A stretch of DNA of 64,000 bases. Source: Streptomyces sp. DH-12 (GTDB taxonomy: Bacteria > Actinomycetota > Actinomycetes > Streptomycetales > Streptomycetaceae). Under the pieces are notes generated by a model. The model saw only the letters and a list, made by a program, of their open reading frames with translations. It searched no databases and was not told the origin of the DNA. This document shows positions 1 to 7,972 of the stretch, one piece after another; the first letter of the stretch is position 1; each line of letters opens with the position of its first letter. Location of the stretch: assembly GCF_002899455.1 (NCBI RefSeq), contig NZ_PPFB01000001.1, forward strand, positions 6,952,501 to 7,016,500, written 5' to 3'. A program made the translations under genes and the position numbers.

Positions 1-14
1 GAGGAGCGGGGACC

Positions 15-235
15 ATGACCGGGACCGGGGGAGCCCGCGTGCTCGTGACCGGCGGCCGGCGCGGTCCGGCGAGGCCTTCGCCACCGCGCCGCTGGAGGCC
101 GACGCCGAGACGGCGTACGCCGCCGCGCTCGGCCCGCGCGGTGTGCGGACCGCCTCTCGGGACGGCCGGCCCACCCCGGGCTTCCCTGCGGGCGCCCACG
201 GTCCCGGCGGCACTCACCGCAGTGGGTGCCGCCGT
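15..235 (+). pseudogene. possible short-chain dehydrogenase remnant
   Basis: An ATG at 15 preceded by GAGGAG opens a frame whose first residues include ARVLVTGG, the beta-strand/glycine opening of NAD(P)-binding Rossmann enzymes. After about 16 codons the frame becomes arginine/proline-rich and stops looking like protein. From about position 78 another frame reads EAFATAPLEADAETAYAAALG, which has normal Streptomyces codon use. This would fit a gene broken by a deletion or frameshift. The pieces are too short to name the enzyme, and the first base of the window may hide context. Low confidence. Confidence 0.22.
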
Positions 236-251
236 CCGGTGTCTTACCGGG

Positions 252-1043
252 TCAGCGGGCGGTGCCCGAGGCGCGCTGCCCGGTGAGGACCGCCGTCAGC
301 AGTTCCGGGTCGAACAGCGAGACGTCGGCGAGCCGGGTCGGGGCGGTGAGGGAGTCGAGCATCGCCTTGGTGACCCGCACCGCCGACGCCGGCCGCCGCA
401 GCACGGGCTTCGCCCACGCCATGACCGCGTCGTCGAGCGCGTCCGCCTGCACCACCTTGTGCAGCACCGACAGGCCCAGGGCCTCCTGGGCGTCGAAGAC
501 CCGCGCGGTGAGGATCAGCTCCCGCACCCGCGCCACGCCCACCTCGCTGATCAGCCGGGGGAGCAGCCCGCCCCACGCGGGCGGCACGCCCAGGGCCAGC
601 TCGGGCAGCCGGAAGGTGGCCGTGTCCACGCCCACCCGCAGGTCGCAGGCGAGCAGCAGACCCACGCCCGCGCCGACCGCCCGGCCCTGGACGCGGGCGA
701 TGGTGACGGCGGGGTTGGCGGTGAGGGCCTCGCACACCCGCAGCGCCTTCCTGCCGGAGACGCGGATGCCGTCACCGGTGGGATCGGCGTCCAGGTGCTG
801 CGGGAACTCGCGCCGGTCGCCGCCGAGGCAGAACGCGTCGCCCGCCGCGGACAGCACCAGGACCCGCACGTCCGGGTCCTGGTGGTCGAGGACGGTCAGG
901 AGGTCGTCGAGCATGGCGTCGCCGACCGCGTTCCCCTCCTCGGGGAGGTTGAGTTCGACCGTGAGCAGAGGCCCCTGCCGGTAGGTGCGCACGGTCTTGA
1001 GTATCTGTTCGGCGGGGAGTCCGGCGAGGGGCGATGCGGTCAT
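252..1043 (-). CDS. enoyl-CoA hydratase/isomerase family protein
   Basis: 263 aa with the crotonase fold. Visible family features are the oxyanion-hole segment around LVLSAAGDAFCLGGD and the second one around RVQGRAVGAGVGLLLACDLRVG, followed by FRLPELALGVPPAWGG. The usual second catalytic acid position is not obviously conserved, so it may be a specialised hydratase or isomerase. The ATG at 1043 overlaps the stop of the upstream P450 gene (ATGA), so the two are translationally coupled. A longer upstream reading of this frame is the shadow of the P450 and was discarded. Co-transcription suggests both act on one small molecule, probably a CoA- or carrier-bound acid; the substrate cannot be read. 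Confidence 0.85.
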   Translation of the reverse strand: MTASPLAGLPAEQILKTVRTYRQGPLLTVELNLPEEGNAVGDAMLDDLLTVLDHQDPDVRVLVLSAAGDAFCLGGDRREFPQHLDADPTGDGIRVSGRKALRVCEALTANPAVTIARVQGRAVGAGVGLLLACDLRVGVDTATFRLPELALGVPPAWGGLLPRLISEVGVARVRELILTARVFDAQEALGLSVLHKVVQADALDDAVMAWAKPVLRRPASAVRVTKAMLDSLTAPTRLADVSLFDPELLTAVLTGQRASGTAR

Positions 1044-2305
1044 GCGGTCACCTTCAGGGACGTGATGCGGCGGAAGACGAGACGGGAGTTGTCGTAGGAG
1101 GGCGGCCCGGCCGGGCGGAGGGTGGGGAAGCGTTCCAGGATCTGGGCGACCGCCTCCCGCGCCTCGAACCGGGCGAGAGGGGCGCCGAGGCAGAAGTGCG
1201 GGCCGCTGCCGAACGTGATGTGGCCGCCGTCGCGCAGGATGTCGAAGACGTGCGGGTCCGGGTTGCGCCGCGGGTCGTGGGCCGCCGCCCCGTACAGGAT
1301 GTGCACGGTGGTGTCCTTGGCGAGCGGCGTGCCGGCCAGGATCGTGTCGTCGGCGGCCACATGGGAGTTGAGCCACACCGGGGGGTCGTAGCGCAGCGTC
1401 TCCTCGATCAGGTCGTCGATGTGCTCGGGGTGCGCCCGCAGCCACTCCGCGCGGGCGGGTTCCTCCGTCGCGAACCGCACCGCGTTGGTCAGCAGCACCG
1501 CGCTGGTCTCCAGCGAGGCGATGGTGATGAACATGGTCAAGTGGTAGATCACCCGCGCCGCGGAGTCCGGGTCGTCCGCGAAGTGGGCGTCCCAGTGGCG
1601 GATCCAGCCGGTGAGGACATCGTTGCCGGGGTGCGCCCGCCGGTCGCGGATCAGCTCGCCGAAGAAGGCCCGCATCTCCATCGTGGCCTGCCCCGCGAGC
1701 GCCAGCTGCTCCTTCGTGGGGAACAGCTCCTGCGCGTACGCCTGCCGGTGGGCGAAGTCCAGGACGTGCGCGTGGTGCTCCTCGGGGATGCCCAGCCACT
1801 CACCGACCGTGCGGACGGGGAGCAGTTCGGCGACCGTCTGCACGAAGTCGGCCTCCCCGTCCGCCCGCAGGCGCTTCTCCAGGTCGTCCAGCAGACCGGA
1901 GACGAGCCGCGAGACCGTCGGACGCATGCCCTCCAGGGTGGTGCGGTCGAAGGGGTTGCCCAGGGCGCGGCGCTGGCAGGTGTGCGACGGGGCGTTGATG
2001 CGGGACAGGGTGCCCGTGAGCTCCTGGGTGGCGAGCTCCTGCCAGCGGCGCGGGTCGGGCTGCCGCTCCTGCCAGGCGAAGTCCGGCACCAGCCAGTTCC
2101 TGGAGCGCAGGACCTGGCTGCATGCCTCGAACGAGGTGACGAAGTAGGCGCCCCAGGGGGCGCGCACCACGTCCCCCAAGGAGCGCAGCCCCTCCCACAC
2201 GGGCAGGGGGTCGGCCTGGCCTTCCGGCGAACGAAGGTGCCGGAGAAGGGAAATGACGGCTCGGCGGTCACTGGTGGTACCGCTTATGTCGCCAACGGCG
2301 GTCAC
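1040..2305 (-). CDS. cytochrome P450
   Basis: 421 aa, normal length for a soluble bacterial P450. The heme-binding loop is FGSGPHFCLGAPLAR near residue 360, the K-helix ExxR is EETLR, and the I-helix reads ITIASLETS instead of the common AGxET, so the oxygen-activation Thr is kept but the Gly is replaced. The start is GTG at 2305 with AAAGGAG seven bases upstream. It needs an external ferredoxin/reductase, none of which is adjacent. It overlaps the enoyl-CoA hydratase gene by four bases and lies 122 bp downstream of the conservon P450, in the same direction. Conservons often carry two P450 genes, so it may belong to that operon. Confidence 0.92.
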   Translation of the reverse strand: MTAVGDISGTTSDRRAVISLLRHLRSPEGQADPLPVWEGLRSLGDVVRAPWGAYFVTSFEACSQVLRSRNWLVPDFAWQERQPDPRRWQELATQELTGTLSRINAPSHTCQRRALGNPFDRTTLEGMRPTVSRLVSGLLDDLEKRLRADGEADFVQTVAELLPVRTVGEWLGIPEEHHAHVLDFAHRQAYAQELFPTKEQLALAGQATMEMRAFFGELIRDRRAHPGNDVLTGWIRHWDAHFADDPDSAARVIYHLTMFITIASLETSAVLLTNAVRFATEEPARAEWLRAHPEHIDDLIEETLRYDPPVWLNSHVAADDTILAGTPLAKDTTVHILYGAAAHDPRRNPDPHVFDILRDGGHITFGSGPHFCLGAPLARFEAREAVAQILERFPTLRPAGPPSYDNSRLVFRRITSLKVTA

Positions 2306-2427
2306 TTGGTGCTCCTTTGACTGGACGCTACCGTATACCGCCGGAACCTACCCTTCCATCTGCATGGGTCATGTGTCGTTGAGTGTTGCACCTGTCACAT
2401 GCCGTGCTGTTGCCGTCCGGCGTGCCG

Positions 2428-3777
2428 TCATACACGGAAGACGTCGAGGAAGCTGCTCCAGAACCCCTTCTTGCGGGCCGGGGTCTGCCGGGCCTGCTCG
2501 GACGAGGGCACGGTCGCGGGGTGTGCGGCCTCGGGCGTCGCGGCGGCCCGCTCGCGCATCGCGGTCGCGGTCCGGGTGGCCGGCGTGGGGACGAAGGTCA
2601 CGGGCAGTGCCACCAGCGCACGGTGGAACGGCCCGGGCCGCCACTCCAGTTCCTTCTCCGGCACGGCGAGCATCAGGTCGGGCAGCGCGTTGAGCAGCCG
2701 CTCGACCGCGGTGGTCGCGATGACCTGTGCCGGGTCCTTCGCGGGGCAGGCGTGCGGGCCCGCGCCCCACGCCAGATGGGCGCCCTTGCTGTGCGCGCGG
2801 CGGGCCTCCGCCAGCGCGGGATCGGCGTTGGCGCCCGCGAAGGAGATGACGACCGGGGTGTTGGCCTCGGCCACGTGACCGCCGAGGTCCACGTCCCGCA
2901 CCGGGTAGTGCGTGGCGTAGTTGGCGATCGGCGTCTGGTTCCACAGCACGTGGTCCAGCGCCTCCTCGATCAGCATGCCGCTCTCCCGGCCCGCCGCCCC
3001 GGACAGCAGCAGCATCAGCGAACTGCCGATGAGGCTGCGCTCCGGCTCGATGCCGGCGCCCATCAACAGCACGAGCTGGTCCTTGAGTTCCTCGTCGGTC
3101 AGCCCGGCGGGGTGCTGGATCAGCCACGAGGTGACGTCGTCGTCGGGACGCCGGCGCTTCAGCGCGATCAACTCCATGAGGGACGCGGTCAGTTCCTCGT
3201 TGGCGCGCACCGCGTCCGTGCCGTCGAAGATCGCCGACACGGCGGCGGTGACGGTGTCGCCGATGTCCGCCGGACAGCCGAACAGCTTGTTGAACAGCAG
3301 CAGCGGCAGCAACTTGGCGTAGTCGCCGATCAGATCGGCCCGGCCCAGCTCGCTGAACCGGTCGATCAGGTAGTCGGCGATCGGCTCGACGTCGCGCCGG
3401 ATCCGCGCGGTGTTGAGCCGGGCCAGGCTGTCCACCACGGCCTTGCGCAGCCTCAGATGCACCGCGCCGTCGGTGAACAGACAGCTCGGCCGGTACGCCA
3501 TCATCGGCAGCACCGGGCTGTCCAGGGCGATACGGCCCTCGTTCAGGTCCTTCCAGCGGCGGGCGTCACGGGCGAACAGCTCCGTGTTCTGCAGTACCCG
3601 CAGCGCCATCTCGTGCCCGACGACCAGCGTGGCGTCCACACCGGGGGCGAGCTCGACCGGACCGGCCGGGGCGTGCTCCCGCAGCCGGTCGTAGACCTGG
3701 TGCGGATCGGTGGCGAAACCGGCGTCGTGCATGGGGCATCTGCCCGCACCCGACGCGGACGGGGAGTGAGGTTCCAT
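2428..3777 (-). CDS. conservon-associated cytochrome P450, CYP157-like
   Basis: 449 aa. The start is the ATG at 3777 after AAGGAAG. The heme loop is WGAGPHACPAKDPA, with Cys present but Pro following it. The I-helix is LLMGAGIEPER, without the normal Thr. The K-helix position that should read ExxR reads EEALDHVLWNQTP, aligning with the EQSLW that replaces ExxR in the CYP157 family, so both the Glu and the Arg of the motif appear changed. Loss of ExxR in CYP157 is established knowledge; the assignment to CYP157 is inferred from this plus the position after cvnA-D. The C-terminal 70 residues are a low-complexity extension ending KKGFWSSFLDVFRV. It may be a poor or unusual monooxygenase acting with the conservon complex at the membrane. 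Confidence 0.88.
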   Translation of the reverse strand: MEPHSPSASGAGRCPMHDAGFATDPHQVYDRLREHAPAGPVELAPGVDATLVVGHEMALRVLQNTELFARDARRWKDLNEGRIALDSPVLPMMAYRPSCLFTDGAVHLRLRKAVVDSLARLNTARIRRDVEPIADYLIDRFSELGRADLIGDYAKLLPLLLFNKLFGCPADIGDTVTAAVSAIFDGTDAVRANEELTASLMELIALKRRRPDDDVTSWLIQHPAGLTDEELKDQLVLLMGAGIEPERSLIGSSLMLLLSGAAGRESGMLIEEALDHVLWNQTPIANYATHYPVRDVDLGGHVAEANTPVVISFAGANADPALAEARRAHSKGAHLAWGAGPHACPAKDPAQVIATTAVERLLNALPDLMLAVPEKELEWRPGPFHRALVALPVTFVPTPATRTATAMRERAAATPEAAHPATVPSSEQARQTPARKKGFWSSFLDVFRV

Positions 3778-3834
3778 GAAGTCTTCCTTAGTGAACCGTG
3801 GACCCGGGGGGCCGGGACACGGGGGCCGGGATCC

Positions 3835-3866
3835 GGGGGTCCGGGGGCCGCTGCCCCCGGGCCCCC
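3835..3866. promoter_or_regulatory. GC-rich hairpin between cvnD and the P450 gene
   Basis: The 105-bp gap between cvnD and the P450 contains arms GGGGGTCCGGGGGC (3835-3848) and GCCCCCGGGCCCCC (3853-3866), complementary except for one position that can wobble, with a four-base loop. It is preceded by more runs of four to six G (from 3805) that could form a G-quadruplex on the + strand. On the transcript of the leftward operon it could attenuate transcription between cvnD and the P450. Confidence 0.5.
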
Positions 3867-3882
3867 GGCGGACGCGAGGAGG

Positions 3883-4485
3883 TCAGGCCGTGCGGTCGAG
3901 CAGGTGCCGCACCAGCGCGATCAGCGCCTTCGCGGACGAGCTCTGGTCGCGGGCGTCGCAGTGGACGACCGGGGTGTCCGGCAGCAGGTCGAGCGCCTCG
4001 CGCACCTCCGCCTCCGCGTACACCGGGGCGGAGTCGAAGCAGTTGACGGCGATGGCGTACTCCAGGCCGTACCCCTCGACGAGGTCGATGACCGGGAAGG
4101 TCTCCTCCAGCCGCGTCGGGTCGACCAGCAGCAGTGCCCCCAGCGCTCCGCGCGCCATGTCCTCCCACAGCTGCATGAACCGCTGCTGGCCCGGTGTGCC
4201 GAAGAGGTACAGCACCAGGTCGTCGCTGAGGGTGAGGCGGCCGAAGTCCAGGGCGACCGTGGTGGTGGTCTTCCCGGTGACTCCCCTGAGGTCGTCGACC
4301 TGCGCCGACGCCTGGGTCATCCTCTCCTCGGTGCGCAGCGGCGTGATCTCCGAGAGCGAGCCGATGAAGGTCGTCTTGCCCACGGCGAAGTGCCCGACGA
4401 CGAGGATCTTTGCGGCGTTGGTCACCGCGCTGGAGACGTAGATGGACTTCTGGGCCGTCTCAGCCGATGAGGGATTGGAGTCCAT
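3883..4485 (-). CDS. cvnD: conservon GTPase CvnD
   Basis: 200 aa, a Ras-like (MglA/Rab-related) small GTPase. The P-loop is GHFAVGKTT near residue 31, the G2 Thr region lies near TTTTVALDFG, and G3 is FGTPGQ, where Asp is missing as in other conservon GTPases. The G4 site reads NCFD in place of NKxD. The start ATG at 4485 lies inside the end of cvnC (26-bp overlap), so expression is coupled. In S. coelicolor the Cvn proteins form a membrane complex resembling eukaryotic G-protein signalling, with CvnD as the GTP switch. Downstream is the CYP157-like P450 of the same set. Confidence 0.95.
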   Translation of the reverse strand: MDSNPSSAETAQKSIYVSSAVTNAAKILVVGHFAVGKTTFIGSLSEITPLRTEERMTQASAQVDDLRGVTGKTTTTVALDFGRLTLSDDLVLYLFGTPGQQRFMQLWEDMARGALGALLLVDPTRLEETFPVIDLVEGYGLEYAIAVNCFDSAPVYAEAEVREALDLLPDTPVVHCDARDQSSSAKALIALVRHLLDRTA

Positions 4486-4834
4486 TCAGAACCTTCTCGA
4501 GGGTCGCTCTGTCAACGTTCTGGGCCCGGGGCGGCTCGGCCCGGCGGAGCAGGTGCCCCTGTTCCGATAAATCGGTGAGCAGCAGCCGGGCCACCCCGAC
4601 GGGCAGGCCGAGGTGGCCCGCCACCTCGGCGACCGACAGGTAGCCACCCGAGCACAGCTCCCAGATCGCCTTCACCTCGGGGCCGGCCCCGAGCGGCAGC
4701 GTCCGTCCGGGGGCCAGCGTGACCAGGGTGTGCAGCGCCAGTTCGTCCGAGGACGGCAGGCTCCGGCCGCCGGTGATGACGTAGGAGCGGACGAAGTCAC
4801 TGGTGACGGGTGATTCCTCGCCGGGCGCCGTCAT
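4460..4834 (-). CDS. cvnC: conservon DUF742 protein CvnC (TTA-containing)
   Basis: 124 aa with the DUF742 hallmark near the N-terminus: SDFVRSYVITGGR, usually RPY in the family. A winged-helix-like segment follows (SVAEVAGHLGLPVGVARLLL). The start codon overlaps the cvnB stop as TGATG. Codon 89 (Leu in TDLSEQ) is TTA, at 4568-4570 on the complementary strand. This is the rare codon read only by the bldA tRNA in Streptomyces, so the operon from here on should be developmentally controlled. Function: a component of the conservon complex linking the sensor and roadblock proteins to the GTPase. Confidence 0.95.
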   Translation of the reverse strand: MTAPGEESPVTSDFVRSYVITGGRSLPSSDELALHTLVTLAPGRTLPLGAGPEVKAIWELCSGGYLSVAEVAGHLGLPVGVARLLLTDLSEQGHLLRRAEPPRAQNVDRATLEKVLNGLQSLIG

Positions 4835-5232
4835 CAGCCGACACCGTTGTCGGAGCGGGGAGCCACGCTCATGGCCTTGTTCAGCGCCGTCACCGTCTTC
4901 TGCATGCGGAACGACATGGCCTCCATGTCGACGTCCACCGCCGCGGAGACCGCCAGGTAGGAGCCCTGCCCGGCCGCGATGAGGAAGATCCAGCCGCCGT
5001 CGTACTCCAGCAGCGTCTGCTTCCAGATGCCGTGTCCCGCGCCGACGAAGCCGGCGACCGCCCGGCTCAGCGACTGCATGGAGCTCATCGCGGCGGCGTT
5101 GGTCTCCGCGTCGTCGCGCGAGATGTCGTCCGAACGCTGGAGCAGCAGGCCGTCACCCGAGACGAGGATGGCGTGGCGGGCGCCGCGTACCTCGAGCACG
5201 TCGTTCAGCACCCACGACAGGTCGGTCTTCAC
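4834..5232 (-). CDS. cvnB: conservon roadblock/LC7 protein CvnB
   Basis: 132 aa roadblock/LC7 domain protein. The N-terminal LSWVLNDVLEVRGARHAILVS and the later VSAAVDVDMEAMSFRMQ are typical. Proteins of this family bind and regulate small GTPases, here CvnD. The gene overlaps cvnA upstream by ATGA and cvnC downstream by TGATG, so the three should be made in fixed proportions. Confidence 0.95.
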   Translation of the reverse strand: MKTDLSWVLNDVLEVRGARHAILVSGDGLLLQRSDDISRDDAETNAAAMSSMQSLSRAVAGFVGAGHGIWKQTLLEYDGGWIFLIAAGQGSYLAVSAAVDVDMEAMSFRMQKTVTALNKAMSVAPRSDNGVG

Positions 5233-6437
5233 TGGTGGTCAGGTCCTTCCGTGGTGTTCGTGGTCCGTCCGAGCTGGGTGCCGCGTGCGAACGCCCCCAG
5301 GCGCGACGCGGTGACCTCGCCGGACGACTCGGAGGTCTCCTTGTCGAGGGCGCCCGAGCCCTGCGGGGGCGGCACCACCGCGATGGGGCCCTGACGGCGC
5401 CGCCGCTTGGGCAGCCCGCCGGACGTCGTGCCCACCACGCGCGACGGGCCCACGGGCACCGGCGCCAGGCGGTGCGGAGCGTCCTCCTGCCCGTCCTCGG
5501 GCTCCTGCTCCGGCTCGGCGGGAGCGACCACGTCGGCCGAGAGGAGGCTCTCCGGGATACGGATCACCGCGCGCACACCGCCATAGGGGGAGACCGAGCC
5601 GACGGAGACGTGGAAGCCGTAACGGTTGGCGAGCATGCCGCACACCGCGAAACCGAACCGGGGCGGGTCGCCGAGACCGGTGATGTCGACCGGACCGTCG
5701 GCGGACAGCAGGGCCGCCGCCCGGTCCTTGGTCTCCTGGTCCATGCCCAGACCGGCGTCGTCCACGATGAAGCACACGCCCGTCGGCACGGCCTGGATGT
5801 TGACCTCCACCGGCGTGCCCGGGGCGCTGTAGGTCGTGGCGTTGTCCAGCAGTTCCGCCAGCACCACGGCCACCGGCTCGACCGCCTTGCCGGTCACGGC
5901 GACACTGTCCTGGGCGTGGATGCTCACCCGGTTGAAGTCCTTGATGCGGCCCTGGGCGCTGCGGGCGACGTCGTAGACGGTCGCCGCCCCCTCGCGGCGG
6001 CCCAGCCAGCCGCCGCACAGCACCGAGATGCCCTTGGCCCGGCGGCTGAACTGGCTGCCGGTGTGGTCGACCGACATCAGGTCGGCCAGTACCTCGCTGT
6101 CGTTGCCGTATTTCTTCAGCAGTCCGTCCAGGAGCAGCTGCTGCTCCTCGGCGAGCGACTGGAGGGTGCCCATGGCCGACTTGAGCACGGCCTTGGTCGC
6201 CGACTCGGCGTCCGCCCGCACATCGGCCAGCTCCCCCCGGTGCCGGGCGCCCAGCGTGTCGATGTGGGCTTCCAGTTGCTCGATCCGTCCCTGGGCCTGG
6301 CCCAGGCCCGCCTCCAGATCCTTCCTTGTTCTTCGGAGCGCCAGATTGGTTCTCCGGGCCCGCAGCACTGCGAGAACCGCAGCGGCGAGCACCACCAGCA
6401 GGATCCACAGCAGTGGATCCTTGATCAATGACGTCAT
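5229..6437 (-). CDS. cvnA: conservon sensor histidine kinase-like protein CvnA
   Basis: 402 aa from the ATG at 6437. Longer in-frame starts add an Arg-rich stretch without a ribosome site, whereas GAAGAGAG precedes this ATG. One membrane helix (DPLLWILLVVLAAAVLAVL) is followed by a coiled coil rich in Ala, Leu and Arg. A nitrate-sensor-like kinase core carries the ATP-binding N box ELLDNATTYSAPG, the G1 box DDAGLGMDQ and a degenerate G2 region. No clear phospho-acceptor His box is visible, and no cognate response regulator is inside the operon. It probably senses a signal and relays it through CvnB/C to CvnD. The C-terminal 90 residues are Pro/Glu-rich and disordered. Confidence 0.93.
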   Translation of the reverse strand: MTSLIKDPLLWILLVVLAAAVLAVLRARRTNLALRRTRKDLEAGLGQAQGRIEQLEAHIDTLGARHRGELADVRADAESATKAVLKSAMGTLQSLAEEQQLLLDGLLKKYGNDSEVLADLMSVDHTGSQFSRRAKGISVLCGGWLGRREGAATVYDVARSAQGRIKDFNRVSIHAQDSVAVTGKAVEPVAVVLAELLDNATTYSAPGTPVEVNIQAVPTGVCFIVDDAGLGMDQETKDRAAALLSADGPVDITGLGDPPRFGFAVCGMLANRYGFHVSVGSVSPYGGVRAVIRIPESLLSADVVAPAEPEQEPEDGQEDAPHRLAPVPVGPSRVVGTTSGGLPKRRRRQGPIAVVPPPQGSGALDKETSESSGEVTASRLGAFARGTQLGRTTNTTEGPDHQ

Positions 6438-7179
6438 GAGACTCTCTTCAAGTCGCATCGCGTCGGGAGAAGGGAGTGCCCGCGCACGCGGAAAACCGGT
6501 CCGGGCCGCCGAGCGGCGCGGACCCACGGCGGGACAAAGCCTCAACTCCTCAGCGATGGGGCCTTAGAGACTGTCCCCCGTACGCGTTCATGACGCGTCG
6601 CCAGCCTGCTGAAAGTCCGTTGATCGTATCAGTCCCGGGGCGGTAACACGTCTGGTGCCGGTGGCACTTGACAAACCTCACGAGAAGTTCACACGGGGGG
6701 TCTCCGACGCCCCGCCGCGCACCCCCGGCCGGGGTCCGCGCGTCGCCCGCCCGCTGTGCCGCCGTTGTGCCACGTCCCAGCTGTGGCACGGCGAAACGGT
6801 GTCACGGCCGTCGCCTGCCGCACAGTGCGGGGGGTGGGGCCGGCCGCCCGAGCCCTGTGAGGGGAGACCGCGCGCCCGAGCGTGCTCGTGCCGCCGCGGT
6901 GGGGTGCCGGAGTGGGCCGGCGAGGTCGGGCGGGCGCCCGTGGGCCGGGCGGGCGCCTCCCCGCCGGTCCGGGTGAGCAGGGCGGGTCGGGCCGCACCCG
7001 GAGAGCGATCGTGCCGCGCGCCACGCGCCGCGGTGATGCCGGGGACGGCCGCCGCGCGTCCGAGCGGGTGGAGATCACCCGGGAAGACGCGGATCAGGGC
7101 CGAACGGCCCTGGCCATCCGGTTCTGGACCGGCGAAGATCCTCGCGGAACACGCCACGCGCAGAGCAAGGAGCCTTTCG
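6438..7179. other. divergent intergenic region between cvnA and the response regulator
   Basis: 742 bp with no supportable gene; reading frames here are Arg/Pro/Gly-rich shadows. It must contain the promoters of the leftward conservon and the rightward regulator. A perfect 7-bp inverted repeat GTGCCAC...GTGGCAC with a 9-bp spacer lies at 6767-6789. A TTGACA at 6668 has no convincing -10 partner at normal spacing. Leftward, TACGAT near 6625 is a possible -10 without a good -35. Confidence 0.5.
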
Positions 7180-7881
7180 ATGGCGGACGGCGAGCAGCCC
7201 GACCCCGACGACCCGATCAGGGTCTTCCTCCTGGACGACCACGAGGTGGTCCGGCGCGGAGTGCACGACCTGCTGAACGACGAGCCGGACATCACGGTGG
7301 TCGGCGAGGCCGCCACCGTCGAGCAGGCCCTGGTGCGCGTCCCCGCCCTGCGCCCGCGCGTCGCGGTCCTCGACGTCCGGCTGCCCGACGGCGACGGCGT
7401 GACCGTGTGCCGGGAACTGCGCTCGCGGATGCCCGACCTGGTGTGTCTGATGCTGACCTCGTTCGACGACGAGGAGGCCCTGCTGGACTCGATCATGGCC
7501 GGCGCGTCCGGCTACGTCCTCAAGCAGATCCGCGGCTCCGACCTCGTCGAGGCCGTCCGCACCGTGGCGCGCGGCCAGTCGCTGCTCGACCCGAGCGCCA
7601 CCGCCAAGCTGATGGCGCGGCTGCGCGGCGGGCCGCAGAAGGAGCAGCAGGAGCCGGAGGTCCTGCCCGGACTCACCGAGCGGGAGCGGGAGATCCTCGA
7701 GCTGATCGGCGAGGGGCTCACCAACCGCCAGATCGGCCAGCGGCTCTACCTCGCGGAGAAGACGGTGAAGAACCACATCTCCCGGCTGCTCGCCAAGCTC
7801 GGCGTGGAGCGCCGCATCCAGGCCGCCGTGATCGCCACCGAGGCCCGGGACCGTCTGCGGCACGGCCACGACGGCCACTGA
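7180..7881 (+). CDS. NarL/FixJ-family response regulator, DevR/OsdR-like
   Basis: 233 aa. The start ATG at 7180 has AAGGAG seven bases upstream; the in-frame extension to 6655 is non-coding in composition. The receiver domain has the acidic pair LLDDHE, phospho-acceptor Asp in VAVLDVRLPDGDG, Thr/Ser in MLTSFDD and Lys in YVLKQ. The C-terminal LuxR-type helix-turn-helix is LTEREREILELIGEGLTNRQIGQRL. The sequence style resembles mycobacterial DevR/DosR and the S. coelicolor OsdR group, involved in hypoxia, dormancy and stress responses. No kinase gene is adjacent, so it is an orphan here or partners a distant kinase. That it might serve the conservon is only inference from proximity. Confidence 0.92.
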   Translation: MADGEQPDPDDPIRVFLLDDHEVVRRGVHDLLNDEPDITVVGEAATVEQALVRVPALRPRVAVLDVRLPDGDGVTVCRELRSRMPDLVCLMLTSFDDEEALLDSIMAGASGYVLKQIRGSDLVEAVRTVARGQSLLDPSATAKLMARLRGGPQKEQQEPEVLPGLTEREREILELIGEGLTNRQIGQRLYLAEKTVKNHISRLLAKLGVERRIQAAVIATEARDRLRHGHDGH

Positions 7882-7916
7882 TCACGACGGCCACCGACCA
7901 CGACGGCCACCGACCG

Positions 7917-7957
7917 CCGCGGGTCCCGGCCGGACGGCGCCCGGCCGGGACCCGCGG
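7917..7957. terminator. bidirectional terminator
   Basis: Perfect 17-bp inverted repeat (7917-7933 and 7941-7957) with loop ACGGCGC, between the convergent response regulator and serine hydrolase genes. Just before it, 7863-7910 carries three near copies of a CACGACGGCCACCGAC-like unit. Confidence 0.9.
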
Positions 7958-7972
7958 TAGCGGTCCCGTGGA

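Noticed and set aside
6655..7179. N-terminal extension of the response regulator to 6655
   Set aside because: The added 175 residues are non-coding in composition; AAGGAG precedes the ATG at 7180 and the receiver domain starts right after it.
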